A stretch of 64,000 nt of DNA from Anas platyrhynchos (lineage: Eukaryota > Chordata > Aves > Anseriformes > Anatidae). The stretch spans positions 34,333,001 through 34,397,000 of the forward strand of contig NC_092594.1 of NCBI RefSeq assembly GCF_047663525.1, written 5' to 3'. Within the stretch, counting starts at the first letter, position 1. Each line of letters opens with the position of its first letter. The notes beneath the pieces were generated by a model. That model had not been told where the DNA came from, did not search any database, and saw only the letters and a program-made list of their open reading frames with translations. The translations under genes were made by a program, and so were the position numbers. Positions 11,801 to 28,029 of this stretch are shown here, piece by piece.

Positions 11801-12743
11801 TTCTAGTGCAGACTGGCAGAGGGACGATTTAATGATGGGTAGCAAAAAAAGAGTAAAAGTGTTGGGAAAGGACTTGGAGGAATACTGGCGCATGCGGGAA
11901 TCTCCTGTATGTGAAGCATGGGAGATTCCCTGTAACAAAAGGCAGAAGTGAAATTAAAACAATTTCTTGATGGGCAGGGGATTTTTTTCTAAGCTGTGCT
12001 AAATTACAGGTTTTGGCACATGTTGAAGCAATAACTACGTAATTAACATTTAGTAAATCCCTTTCTGCGTTCTTAATTATACCTCCTTCCACACACACAG
12101 AGCCCACATTTCCCTTTATAGCACCAGGCAGAGTTGCCAAGTGTTTGGCGTGTCTTAGAGTTGCTGTTGGAATCGAGTTTAAAATAGTATCCAAGGTGCC
12201 TTATATCAGCGAGATCAAAAAGTGATCGTAATGGAGACAGTACAGCGGAGCTTACAGCTGTAGTTCAACTGGATACCCAAAGCTAGCTGCAGATTAGTTT
12301 CCTGTCGTGATGGCAAAGCGCTGCCACCCAGCTGGAGATGTGAATATGTTCCCTGCTACTGACCGTGTTGCTGTGTTCCTTAATTGCTAGGGTGGAATTA
12401 AATTGTTCTTCCTGTTGCACTTGTGATGAGAAGTAGATTTCCTCGAATCTATGCTGATTAATGAAGAAGCGCTGAAAAACACCAAACTCCAATTTCAATC
12501 AGTCGGTCTCCTTATTAAATGGAGAGATCTAATTTTATACTTTGCTGTTTTCAGATTGATCACCCACTGGCTGAAAATATTGAGCGAGAAGCTTTTCATC
12601 TCTCTTCCCGTCTCATTAGCACGCCGTATCGCAGAACGGTGCGAGCTCTTGTCTTCTCATTAAAGCACAAACCTGAAATCCGAGCAGAAGTCAAGACTGG
12701 CACGCTCACTGTCCCCGCGTTTGTACAGAGCCATAAAAAGTGA
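8840..12743 (+). CDS. TCEANC2: TFIIS N-terminal and central domain-containing protein 2, complete, 4 coding exons, 208 aa
   Basis: Coding exons: 8840-8941, 9300-9441, 10517-10710, 12555-12743. Total 627 nt, 208 aa, the same length as I recall for the human protein. Residues 35-110 form a TFIIS N-terminal (LW) domain, the helical bundle used by elongation factors to dock on partners. Residues about 115-208 match the TFIIS central domain, including [15 protein letters not shown] and [20 protein letters not shown]. The C-terminal zinc ribbon that inserts into RNA polymerase II in true TFIIS is absent, so RNA-cleavage stimulation is not expected; its function is poorly known. The Arg/Pro-rich first exon is the least conserved part. 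The start is the only in-frame ATG before the LW domain. Intron 1 has an unusual donor, described separately. It shares its promoter with TMEM59. Confidence 0.95.
8936..8950 (+). promoter_or_regulatory. TCEANC2: Ambiguous intron 1 donor of TCEANC2 (GC-AG or displaced GT-AG)
   Basis: Exon 1 runs CTCAGGGCAGGTCCC. A GC donor after AGG (exon end 8941) joins the first AG of TTTTCAG (exon 2 from 9300) and encodes EALR-RVVVVED, matching human ESLK-RVVVVED. Alternatively a GT donor after GCAG (exon end 8945) joins a downstream AG at 9302-9303 and encodes EALRA-VVVVED. Both give 208 aa. The first keeps the conserved Arg and the natural acceptor; the second needs a poor donor tail and a skipped AG. Confidence 0.6.
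9442..10516 (+). other. TCEANC2: TCEANC2 intron 2
   Basis: A 1.1-kb intron between phase-1 borders (ATA-G / GT-CAC). I see no recognised repeat, RNA gene or regulatory cluster. Confidence 0.6.
10711..12554 (+). other. TCEANC2: TCEANC2 intron 3
   Basis: A 1.84-kb, mostly AT-rich intron between phase-0 borders. I recognised no transposon or RNA gene in it. Confidence 0.6.
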
Positions 12744-13800
12744 GGTGTCGTGCTTGCTGCTGAACGAGAACTTCATGTGCCTGCATCTCCGTGGAACCGG
12801 GAACCCTTTCTGTCGTAAGGGGCGTGCAGAAGTGCTGACGGTGTGACTCACTTGGCACTGCTCTATTAGCACGGCTGCTGAAGGCAAGAACTACTAATGA
12901 TGAAAGTGGTGCTGTAAATCCGAGTTGGTGGAAGTCTGCGTAGGGTTGTTGCTCAAAGATTTTCTTCTACTCCGCTGTGTATTTTCCTGCTAAAAAGCCA
13001 TCCGTTCAGACTCACCTGTTTGTTATGTCTGTCGGTTTGTCATGCCTCAGTTTGGCTCCATCCCTGAGATGGGTCTTCAGGTGTAATTATTTGAATAACA
13101 TTTAACAGCTTTGTGCTGGGCTGATAGGAAATAGTGGGAATTCAGGGCGATTGTTCCATGGGAGGGGATTCCTAGAGGATAACTGCAAATCCTGGTTAAC
13201 CATAAATCAGCCAAGTCTGCTGTAGCTGGACCCTGAATGTGGCAAGAGCTACCTGTTTACCCAAGCCAAGTGACCTCCCCTGCATTCCACAGTGAGATAC
13301 AAAATGGGTTTCAGTAGTTCTCTATCCATCCTTCCATAGGCTCAGTCAGCCTGCAATGGTGGGCATTTTCTGAAACCCCGGGGTGGAAACCAAAATGCCC
13401 TGGGGTATAGGTGCTATCTAATACCTCTGCCTAATGAGCAACTCACTCAGACTTCCATACTTCCCTCAGGATTAAAATCTGGTGCTTGTTTTAGTGTAAC
13501 ATAAAAAAAATAAGATGAAATGAATTTTCTAAATTGCAATTAGGTTGTAAGGAAAATATTCCATGTAAAGGCTTTTTTCCTCCAAAAAGAACGTGTTTCA
13601 GAATGATTGTGTAAACAAATTTAAGCAGCAAACTATTGTATGAATTTCTCCTGGTTATTAAAAACTGAAAATCTTGCCTTTCGTACTTACTCTGATTTCT
13701 TTAGTGCCACAAGTCATCTTGTTCTCTGTGTGCTATTATTAAGGCTGTGACAGGCACAGCCTTTCTCTGCTGGTAGGCAATAAAGCGCTCTCTGTTCTCT
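12744..13800 (+). other. TCEANC2: Probable TCEANC2 3' UTR
   Basis: Sequence downstream of the TGA at 12741-12743 with no coding signal. The best plus-strand polyadenylation hexamer is AATAAA at 13779-13784, with GT- and T-rich sequence just after it. That would give a UTR of about 1.05 kb. An ATTAAA near 13657 is an alternative. The true end needs transcript data. Confidence 0.35.
13361..13400. repeat. Imperfect hairpin-forming inverted repeat
   Basis: The left arm GGGCATTTTCTGAAACCCC is followed directly by a right arm GGGGTGGAAACCAAAATGCCC. The arms pair along almost their whole length with one short mismatched patch and virtually no loop. It lies in the presumed TCEANC2 3' UTR or flank. 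No transposon family is recognised. Confidence 0.5.
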
Positions 13801-15113
13801 GTGCTGGTACAAGGGACTGGCCACAAACCATTTTCCGAGTTAACAGGGGCGAGAAGTCTAGTATAGCATAAGGGAGTGTGCTTTCATCTGTCATGGTCAG
13901 CACTCTGATCTCAAGAGAGTCGCTTAAGGACAGATAATGCAGTGGGAAAACTGCCCATCAGTCTGTGTTCACATCATCCTAAACAGGTCAGTAAGTGGAT
14001 CTGCTAAATACTTTTTTCTTCCCTGAACACTAACAAAAGCTAACTTACCTTAAATGTTGAACTCTGTAAAATTTATTATGTAATTGCGGGTTCTCTTAAG
14101 AAGATCTAAACCCTGTTTTGTTTGCTTGGGCCAGTGCAAGACCATTTCTGTTGTGTGCCGCTAAGGTATCCTCATAGCTGGCTTTTCTCAAAACCAGTGC
14201 CCTGGCTGAGCCTAGGTTTGAAGACATTTCACTGGTAGAAAGTTAAGAATAGGTGTGTTGGAGAAAGTACACCACAAACTGGCAGCCGGAGTGGTGACTG
14301 TAGGGATAACGCGTCAGTGAAGACGTTGACACCTGATGACCAGTCTGTAGGAAGAGATGTGAAACCCCTCAATTTCTTACAAGCAATCAGATCCATTTCC
14401 CACGTAAGTAACCTCAGACTGCACAGCTGTAAGTGAATTCAGGTGTCTTGGACTGTCATGAAAGGGCTTCAGGATCAATGAGTGTCTTAGGTTTTGCTTC
14501 CAGAGCTGCAATGCCATGACCTGCAGTGTTTATTTTCAGCTTTCTGTTCCTGGTGCTGGGCTGTGCTGTCTATATTTAGGTAATATGTGAGAAGCACAAA
14601 TGTGGGAAATGAGGAACTGCTGGTCCTTGTGAAAGCCAGAGAAGAGAAGTTTCCCACACAGCTCAGGTACACCAGCAGAACTTCAGCCTACCTATGTGGT
14701 GCTGTGCCTTGGATTGCAAAACACATCTTGTGGAGAGAGTAAGGAATCACCCAAATGGCTCAACCTGTCTGCAGGTAGCAGCTGCCTGTCCCCACTTGGA
14801 GTTTGAAAGCAAACTGCTCTACAGCAGTGGCAGTTCTGAGAACAACTCAGCAAAATCCGCTTCTGTTTTTACAGGTTAGCTCCAGGAACCCACTGCAGTA
14901 GTGGGGAGGGATGGGGATGCTTTTCTCTCTTACTAGGAAACAGTCCTGGGGCAGGGATACCATTCACAACAGCACTGTAAAATCTAAAAACAAGGTCAAT
15001 GTGGACATCAGCAAGAACCTACCATGGCCTAGAGTACTTTCTTTGCAAAACCTGCTTGCTTCTCAGCCTGTGCACGTTAGCTTTCGAAGTGGTGCCCTCA
15101 GAGATAGCAGCTG

Positions 15114-15169
15114 TCAGCTGCTATTAACTTAGGGATGCAGTCAGCTGCTAATTAACTGCAGGGATGCAG
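15114..15169. repeat. Two-copy tandem duplication of 27-29 bp
   Basis: Copy one (15114-15140) and copy two (15141-15169) both begin TCAGCTGCTA and end GGGATGCAG. They differ by a small insertion and a few bases in the middle. It looks like recent slippage, with no evident function. Confidence 0.7.
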
Positions 15170-16739
15170 TTACTGCATACCAGAAAACTCATCTAAATTT
15201 CCTCAGTTTAAGGGCTAATACTTTCATAACTTGTTTTCTAAGGGACCTAAGCATATAGCTCTGGGTCCAGCTCTTGCAACCTGATGTTGAAGCTAGCAGC
15301 AGTGTTTGGGATGAAGATTTGCAGGCTGAGCATTGCACACGGCTGACTGAAGGGACTGGAAGAGATCTCCAAGGGCTGGGCTTGAGACGTGCAGCACAGG
15401 GGGAACCAGAGAACAAGGGAATGGTGTGAGGACAAAGCCAGGAAGGAAGGTGGGGAAAAAAAAGAAGACAAAAACGGAGAAGAAAAAGCAATAGGCCAAA
15501 ATAGGGCTTTCTTTTCTCAAAGAGTGATGCTGAGTGTGATGAGGGGATGCTCAGCACCTCGGTACTCAGCAGCCAAGTTTTTGATTACTCTATAAAGACC
15601 AGATTTGCCCTGTTTGTTGGAAGTGAGCTGGTGGGTTTGAGTGCCCTGCGATGTCCCTGTGCCAGCAGCACTGACGAGCCATGGTTCAGGGACACGTGGG
15701 GCCTGCAGGACCATCCCCAGCTTGGTTTCTCCCACCACAAGGGTCACACACCCAGCTGGGGGGCAAAAAGGCCCCTCGTGCATCCTGGGGTTGGGTCTCA
15801 CTGATCTGGGTGTGCACTTCTGCTTTCGCCTCTGGTTTTACCCTGGAGCTGCTGTGTGGTGGCAGCCGCAGGGTGCCAGGAAGACACTTGGCAGAGGCAG
15901 GGACTTCACAAGCTCCTGTCTTCATGCTGGGGAAACCCTTTCAGCTTAAAAGGAGGGATGGAAGAGCTGAGCTGTGGCTCCCTTGGGCTGTGTTTCCCCG
16001 GTGCGGTGCCTTTCAAGTAGCTGGTGCCCTGTTACAGGGGAGCATTAAACCAAGGAGGCACCCAAACTGCAGAAAAGGCGCTTCTTTTTTCCCCTTTTCC
16101 TGCCAGATTAAGCACAGCCCACACACTCCTTTCAGCTGAAGAGTACACGAAGCTGAAGGATCTGTAGATCCAAGCAAAAAGAAAGGAAGCCCTTCCCGGA
16201 GGTGAGCAGCGATCCCCATCAGCAGGCAGGGGAAGGAGGGCTTCATCCTGCCGCAAATTGCTTGGGCGAGAGGAGAAGGGAGTAGCCGAGACCTCCCCGT
16301 CCTTCCTGAAAGGCAGCACGCGGCGCCTCGGCGTTTTTCATCTTCCAAGAGGCTCTTCAAAGGTTTCTCCACAAAGAACCCAAACTTTCAGATCTCCTTC
16401 GCTGGCAGTCTGGCAATGTGAGGGGTTTGCTCGGCTGGTGGCTGGCCCTGGGCTGGGAGGTGCTCAGACAAGGAGCAGCCCCAGATGTCCTCGCACGTCC
16501 CCCCTGTGCCCCTTCCCCGATGAAGGGGAACCGCAGCCCCCCGCTGCCCCAACCTCCCCCTGCAGTATTGCAGCTCTCGTGGTGGGAGCAGACCCGATTT
16601 GGCTCACGGAGCTGACAAAAGAGCTGCAAGAGCCTGGCCAGGCAGCTCCTGAAACCTCAGTGCTGGGTTATGAGGGCAGCAGGGGAAACTGAGGCACGGA
16701 GGTGCTCCGGCAGGCTGGAGGATGCAAAGAGGGGGAGCC

Positions 16740-16880
16740 CACGCCAGGGTTACGCTGCAATTAATGACGCGCTAATTCTGCTGGCAGTGTGCTGAGCAAC
16801 ATCTACGATCGCTGTCAATTAGACTAGATTACAGGATAATCCCTGCTAATTACATATTATTACATACCGAGCAGTTATCT
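16740..16880. other. AT-rich island in GC-rich DNA, candidate conserved noncoding element
   Basis: The stretch contains GCAATTAATGACGCGCTAAT, CAATTAGACTAGATTA and CTAATTACATATTATTACAT. These are dense TAATTA/ATTA cores of the kind bound by homeodomain factors, flanked on both sides by GC-rich DNA. Conservation cannot be judged from one genome. Confidence 0.3.
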
Positions 16881-19836
16881 CCCCATAAAGGGTGCCCCTC
16901 TGATGGACAAACCCTCTTCTTTGAACGCAGCCAGCCCAGATGGCAGAGCCCTTTTTTCCTGCAGCCAATATTTTCCTTCAGCTGAAACGCTCACGCTGCA
17001 AACACCGCGCTCTTGTCCCGGGTGGCAGGAGGAGGAGGAGGGTGGCTGTGAGGGGCAGGGCCAGCCCCAAAAGAAAGACAGGGGCAGCTTCAAAGCCAGA
17101 CCCCATGGAGCTGCCATGCTGCCGGGGCTGGGAGCGAGCACCCCAAGGGCTGTGCTGCAGCGGGGAGTCCTGCCAGCACCCAGGGGTGCTCAGGCAAGGC
17201 TGTTGGCAGCTCAGGGTTTGGGGTGACTTGCAAGGCGATGCTTTCCTTCAAATAACTGCTCCCCATGTCCCCCAAATGCCCCTGTTTCACCTCTACACAC
17301 CAAAACCCCCAGGAAGCATGGGGGGGAGGATGACCTTGCTGTCCCCATGGGGCAGGATGGCCGGGAAACGGGAGCGAGCGCTGCTGAAAATAAACCGGGA
17401 AACAACTCCCGGTAAACGCCGCCGTTGCATTTTTAATCGTCCATATGCTTGCTCCATTATGTCTCCCCAGCTGGCGGGGCTGACGGCGGCTGCCTCCTCA
17501 TCTGTGCCGCCGAGGGTCTCCGGCAGGTACCTGAATCTGCAAGGTGACAGGGTGGCAGGGGGCTGGGGATGGCCGTGTCCCCACGCTGTGCCCACCTCTA
17601 CCCCGGTGTGCTCGGGGAAGTTGGTATTAAACGACCCCAAAAACCAGCAAGCAAGGAGGTGAGAGCCTACCAGCTCCCCGTGCCGCCGCCCCGGGGCAGT
17701 CGCTATTAAATGAAATGCAGAGGCTTGCTCCAGGAGGGGATGCAGGTTTGGGCGGGGAGAGCGGATTAGAGGAGCAGAGCTGCCTCATTCCTGGCATTCC
17801 TGGAGAAGGGAAAAAATAAGATAAAGAGGGAGAGCAGGTTCGGAGCCAGACTTCACGGCCCCTGCATGGGACATCAGCTCACTGGGGCTGCCGGTGTTAC
17901 AAATCCCGGTGTCCTGGATAACCCCAAATGTGTCCCGCACAGGGAGCACCAGCATCTGCTCGGTATTTTGGAGCTGTTTCCTCTAAAAAGCGTCTTTTCC
18001 CCGAGGCAGACGGTGCTGCTGCATAGCAGCACACTCACAGCCACAGGGTGTGCTTGGTGGGAAGGAGAAACAGCCCCACCGAGGGACCCACTGCAGCAGC
18101 GGGGTCTGTGCCCAGTACCAGCGCCCTGGGCACTGCTGGGATCACCGAGGAAAAAGCTCTCGCTGGGTATTTCACGGGGAAATCCACCAAAGAGGGGTTG
18201 CCTGCTAAGGGGGGAGCACCCAGCCAGTGCTCAGAGGGTTTTCTTTCTTTCTGCAGCCACCAAACCCACAGCCGTTGTATTATTACCTTGAAAGAAAGGC
18301 GAGGATCAGCAGAATTATGCCCCTCAGGCCACATAAATCCCCGGCAAGCAGAGTGTGCGACACATCTGCTTGGGAAAGCATCGGGACGGCGTTAGCTTTT
18401 ATGGCTGGGTTAGCATGCAAACCTGGACCTTATAAACCACCCCTGGAAAGGAGACGGACAAGGCACCAGATCTAAACAGTACCCCAGCTGCTGACCATGC
18501 CCTTGGGAGTGTGCGGCATGCCCAGCACTGGGCAGCCACAATAAAAGGTGGAACAAATCCCCGTGATTACCCAGCACCTCGCATCCTGGGACTCGCCGTC
18601 CTCCGTCACACTCGGCAGCTCGGCGAGCACCCTGTGCACAGAGCCCCATTGATGGCCAGAGGTTGTCCGAGGCCAGGAGGGTGGCAGGGAGCCCAGCCTG
18701 TGCTCCGGCCCCGCGCCCTGGCTGGCTACAAGGGGCTTTTGTCCAGCCTGGGAAGTGCCAGTGCGGTGACCTGCCCGTCCTGGGGACAGGGAGGGGACGT
18801 GCCGTCGGCCAACTCCTGTGTGCAGGGGCAGGGGACACTGGGGCCGGTCCTGCACCATGCCCCTGGGATGGTGCCCCTGGGTGGTCTCCAGCCCGTCCCT
18901 GTTTTGCATCGGGGCAGGACAGGACATTTCCCAGCCTTCCTTACACCAAAATCCCAAGGAGAGAGCGATGCTGAGCTGGAGCTGGCAGCATCCAGCCCCC
19001 AGCGAGGGGTCGGTGTAAATCAGAAGGAGCCGACCCATCGCCCTGCTTTATGTAAGAGCCACTTCCCCAGGTGCTCAGCGATACCTGCCCCCGGGTTTAG
19101 GATTGAGGGGCACACCGCTCTCCTGGGCACACTGGGAAGGAGGAAAGCACAGGGGAAAGGACAAATTGCTCTCATTTTCTCCAGCCTTTGGGTGGCTGAA
19201 GCGCTCAGGTAAGCCCTGTGAGAAGACGACACGTGGAGAAGCAGTGGGGAGCTCGAGGATGAACACGTCTCGTCACATCCCCACCGCTCAGACACCGCAT
19301 ATGGGCACCGGAGACACCTCCCCGAAGCACCTACATGCGCTGCGCCCATCTCTGCGTGCCAAGGGGAGACGTCGGCGTCTGCAGCCGCCTCCAGCAGGGA
19401 TCCATGGCACCCACACAGGCACGGATGGGAGCACGGAAAATATTTGTTGGAAATATTGCTATATTTGGGGGGTAGTCTGTGCGCTCAAGAATTCAGCGAG
19501 AAATAATTGACAGGATTATTTGCAGCCATCGGCAAACAACGTTACTTTCCCGAAAGTAGCGGCACCAGAGGGAAAATAAATGGAAGCAGGTGCGGGAAGA
19601 GTTACGGAGCACGAGAAGTGCGTTCCCGAGCCAAATGGACAGATTGAGAGACAGAGGAAAACCGATGGGGAAGGGAAGCGGCTGCCTATTGCCCAGATCC
19701 CTCAGGCGCGGGGAGGAGGTGGAGGCTGGGCTCGGGCTCCGTTTCGGGGCCTCTGTCTCAGCAGCTGCGTTAGCGCTAAGCCTGGGCCGAGGGAAAATTT
19801 TGGGGGGCATTTCCGAGCTGAGCAGGGATGAGTTCG

Positions 19837-24311
<4,475 letters not shown>

Positions 24312-24419
24312 CCTCCCTGTGCGGGCAGCGCTCCCGTCACCGGTGCCCGAGCATCCCTCCAGAGCTGTCTGTCCAGGAGGGAAAAAAAAAATAAATACGG
24401 GGAGAAATAAATAAAAAGC

Positions 24420-24640
24420 AGGAGGACTGCAGAATTAATAGCGGAATGAATAATTCATCGCTTGTTTGAATTAAGAGCGGCAAGGTAACTTGATCTATTC
24501 CTCCCTTCCTTCACTCAGTTTTAATGATCTGGATCAAATGTCCCAAGGATTTACACTATACCAGATACCTTGTCAATACACTATATTTAGAAGAGATATT
24601 AATGTTTCAGATATGGTGTATAACGGCAGTAAGTCTGGGC
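24420..24640. other. AT-rich island upstream of CDCP2, candidate regulatory element
   Basis: Contains GAATTAATAGC, GAATGAATAATTCATCGC, TTTTAATGATCTGGATCAAA and AGATATTAATG, 100-330 bp upstream of the CDCP2 start codon and against the local GC-rich background. It could be a promoter-proximal enhancer. No conservation test is possible here. Confidence 0.3.
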
Positions 24641-25119
24641 TGACAATATGCCCTTAAGGGGCCATGAAAATAATTTAGTTTGCCAGGCAAGACAGCGAAC
24701 CAAAATGGGAATTTCAGACTCACCACGGAAAAGTACCTCAGGAATTAACGTGATTTATACTGCGGCACTCGCTGCACAAAGCCAACTGTTGATAAAAGCT
24801 GGAGAAACACCACGAGTGCTCTGGCCCTGCTTTGGATGCCCGGCTGTGGCTTGGAGGCGCGATGCTGCAGCGCCAGGACCTCACCGTCCTGCAGTGGATG
24901 GAGGGCAGAAGATGCAAACCTCCCAGCATCAAGCTTTTCATAGCCTGCCCAGGAGCAAAAAGACGTCTCAGCCCACTCTTGAATGAATGCTAGGAGATAA
25001 AAAGCCACAAAGGCCTCAAAAATTCAAGCAAGGTGCGGGAGAGACCCGTGCTTCTAGAAGTCACCTTCAGAGCAGTGGGGAAAGAAGCAGCAAGTAGCTC
25101 TAAATCTCAGCCGGGGAGG

Positions 25120-25330
25120 CAAGTTGTGTTTATTAATTAAGCAATGAGGATCGATGCCTGAGACATTTCCTGTGGATTAATGATGGGCTGGGAGGAGCCG
25201 ATAGCCCGAGGTGCCGCTGAGGACCATTAACACCAACTGGCCATTAATCGCCAGGAAGTGCTCTGTGCCAGGGTCATTAAGTGCCTGCATATATTTATGG
25301 GTAATAACAACAACAATAACATTCGTCCGG
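25120..25330. other. ATTA-dense island, candidate conserved noncoding element
   Basis: Carries TTTATTAATTAAGC, GGATTAATGATGG, CCATTAACACC, GGCCATTAATCGCC and GTCATTAAGTGCC. This is at least five ATTA/TTAAT cores in about 200 bp of mixed-composition DNA, followed by an AACAACAATAAC stretch. The spacing resembles clustered homeodomain sites. Function is inferred from motif density only. Confidence 0.3.
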
Positions 25331-27192
25331 GCTCTCTGCCCCATGCCCGGCCTGGCTGGAGCCGTGCTGGTGAGCACTGGGAGCACATCCCAGGGGCTGC
25401 ACGTGGATGGAGATGCCCGGTGGTGCCCGCTGATTGCACTCCAGCTGCCCGGTGTGCCCGGTGTGCTGCCCTAGCCATGGCCATGAGGGGCTGAGAGTAG
25501 CCCTGCAAGCCTTGGGCCTCTGGGTGTAGGGACAGGCTGCTCCTGGCTTCCCCATCGCTGTGACATGGCTGTCCTCGCTGTCAGCCCATTGCCAACATCA
25601 CCCACATCCCTCCAGTTAATCTACGGCTGGCCTGGGCACCGCATCCATCAGGCCCACCCCTACACGGCCGCTCTCAGCCTGCTCCATGCCCCGGTACCCC
25701 CCAGGAAACAGGAGGCTGAGGCTGTGCAGCACAGCAGCTGTGACCCCATCCCGGGGGACGGCATCCATCAGCCTCAGGCACGTTCACCCTCTCCTGACCC
25801 GGGGATGGCAATTCCCAGGCTGGGCCCGAGCCCAGGCAGCGCCATCCGTCAGCCGGCAGAGCGGGCTGCAGGGCAGAAGGGCTGAAGGGAGGCCGAGGAG
25901 CAGCAATAACCCTGATGAGGAGCCAGGCAGGGCCTGCAGCACGCAGCTCTTGCCAGAGGTGCTCTGGCTCAGCCCAGGGTGCCTTGGCTCGGGCCGGAGA
26001 CACTGCAGGGTTTTTTTTTTGAGGTGTGCTGTACTGGGGCTCCTCGAATTCCTTGGCAGGCAAATCTATAAATCATGAGTCAAAAAGGCGTTTGATTCAT
26101 TTAAATAGAAAGGATGTGATCAGGGCTGCGAGACTTCAGAGAAGATCAAAGGTTTAAACACGGTCCCCAGGAGGAACGGGAATTATTTAGGCAGGAAATA
26201 ATGAGATGAAATTAAGAAGGTATTTAGGCTGCCCACGAGGAAGAAGAAAGGAAGCGAAGTGAGGCCGCTCTCCCCAGCGGAGCTGTGGGGGCCTCTGGGG
26301 GTGGCCGGTCCCCGTGCCCCTTGCTGGGGTGGCCGGGGCACCCGAGCCTCCTGCCAGCACCCGGCAGGGCCTGCAATGACCACCCTGACCTCGGAAGAGA
26401 AGGAAACCTCTCCTCCTCCTGCCATGGGGCAGAGCCTTTCCATCCCGTGTGCCTTGTGGCGGCAGAGGGGACCCGCGGCACGCTGACATCCAGCCTGAAA
26501 AATGACAAAAGGAGAGAGGGGGAAGGGAGAGAGAAGGGCAGAAAACGCAGAACAAAGTGCCGGGGGCTGTTCAAAGGCCCCTTCGAGTTCACCCTGCCAA
26601 GGACATCGCCTCCCCTACAGAGAATATCTCGCAGGGACCCCTGTCCCCTCCGGCACGGCGGCTCAGTGCATCGCCTCCTCCCGCTCCCCTGCAGGCTGCC
26701 TTTGCAGGATTGCAACCCGCAGCATTCACAGCTTGCTCCGTCTCTCACCACCCTCCCTTTTAGCCACGAACAAAGACAGGAGGCTTCGCGGCAGAATGGC
26801 CAGACCAGCTGGGTAGGGTTTAACCATCCTGGCCCATATGTGCTGAAATACCCAGACATATTGGGGTTGCGCTTAAAGGAACAGTCCCAGCTTTCGCTCG
26901 GAAATTCGTCGCTTTCCCAAAGCAGGCACCAAGTTTTACCTCGGGCCTTTTGCAAAAAGGCTTTGTGGATGTGTAGCAAAATCTCAGAAAGGCAGAATGC
27001 TTAAAGCAAGAGCGAGGTTTTCAGAGCGTGTGATATCTGAGGAAAATACTTTGTGCTGCTAGCTAGGGACAAAGCAGGGAGAGCAACTCCTTATTTTCTC
27101 AGCCTGCTGCTGCACAGAAACACCTCCACTACAGAGTGGTTTATGGTGGCTGAAACGTGGTCTGGAGGGGAGCTGAGAGTTTGTCTTGGACA

Positions 27193-27240
27193 AAGTATTA
27201 ACACAGCATCTAAAAGTATTAACTTTTAACACAGCATCTG
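27193..27240. repeat. Short imperfect tandem duplication
   Basis: AGTATTAACACAGCATCT is repeated a few bases on as AGTATTAACTTTTAACACAGCATCT. No function is apparent. Confidence 0.6.
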
Positions 27241-28029
27241 CTTGTGTTAAAAACCAAAGCCCGTTCTGGGTTAAGGGAACAGCTTTCCTTGCTCTGATGA
27301 AGTCGGCGTAAAAGCTGCATCCATACTGGACTCAGTCCTGGCATTTGGTAACTGAGACAAATCCCACTGATGTGAGGGGAACCCACACCATTTAAGACCA
27401 AATCATGCCTTGTAAATGCTCACACTTGTGCAAGTGCACAGGACTCCTTGTGGTTTAATGGCAAGCACTGCAGACTGCGTCCTCAGGGCCAAAACTGCTC
27501 TCAGCTCCGACCCTGCTCAGCATGGGAAGGCAGACCCAGCCGTCACTTCAGTGTGCTCTGCTTCTTGTGAGTAACTCTCACAGTGCATCTTCTTTGTGCG
27601 AGGTGTATTGTTTGAGATGGGTAAAAATGGGCCAGGAATGACGATGCATCATCATCTGTCACCCTGGGAAATCCCAACACGGGATGAACGAGGAATGAAG
27701 GGAAAAACACAAAGGTGTGCAGAAAGGCTGTATTTGCAGGTGAAGTTAGTGAACATGGTGATCTAAAAAGGTGAAGGAGTAGAGAGAGGATATCTCAAAG
27801 CAAGGGCAAGAGCATCTTGGACAGAAAAGGAAGGGGCTGGAGCGCACGGACTGCAATTCCATGGCAGCCCCAGGGCTGCACAGAGCATGGCTCTGCTGTG
27901 CCCCACGGGGGAGCATCCCAGCAAAGCTGGGTTCCTGTGAAGCTTTTGTTCCTTGGGTGTTGCTCTCATACGCTTAGAGCACTTCCACTCTGCTAAAGTC
28001 CTGTGACAAAAAGAAACAGCTATTTACTT

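Larger units (their letters stand above)
13800..19836. other. Intergenic interval TCEANC2-CDCP2
   Basis: About 6 kb with no gene I can support. The right half (15.6-19.8 kb) is GC-rich, so random open stretches are long (up to 240 codons at 16940-17662), but none shows a known domain or splice-bounded conservation. It contains a short tandem duplication near 15.1 kb and an AT-rich island at 16.74-16.88 kb. The CDCP2 3' UTR must occupy part of its right end, but I find no convincing minus-strand AATAAA close to the stop codon. Confidence 0.6.
24312..28000. other. Intergenic interval CDCP2-CYB5RL
   Basis: No gene can be supported. It must include the CDCP2 promoter just right of 24311, where an A-rich AAATAAATAC tract lies at 24380-24415. 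AT-rich islands occur at about 24420-24640, 25120-25330 and 26050-26230 within otherwise GC-rich DNA. Open stretches up to 251 codons (26224-26979, minus) have no domain or splice support. Confidence 0.6.

Noticed and set aside
16940-17662. 240-codon open frame in the TCEANC2-CDCP2 interval
   Set aside because: GC-rich random frame with no domain, no periodicity visible by eye and no splice support.
26224-26979. 251-codon open frame on the minus strand, overlapped by a 239-codon frame on the plus strand
   Set aside because: Both strands are open at once, which indicates stop-poor composition rather than a gene.
27440-27500. TGGTTTAATGGCAAGC stretch resembling a tRNA D-arm/A box
   Set aside because: No matching acceptor stem, anticodon loop or B box (GGTTCGANNCC) at the right distance.
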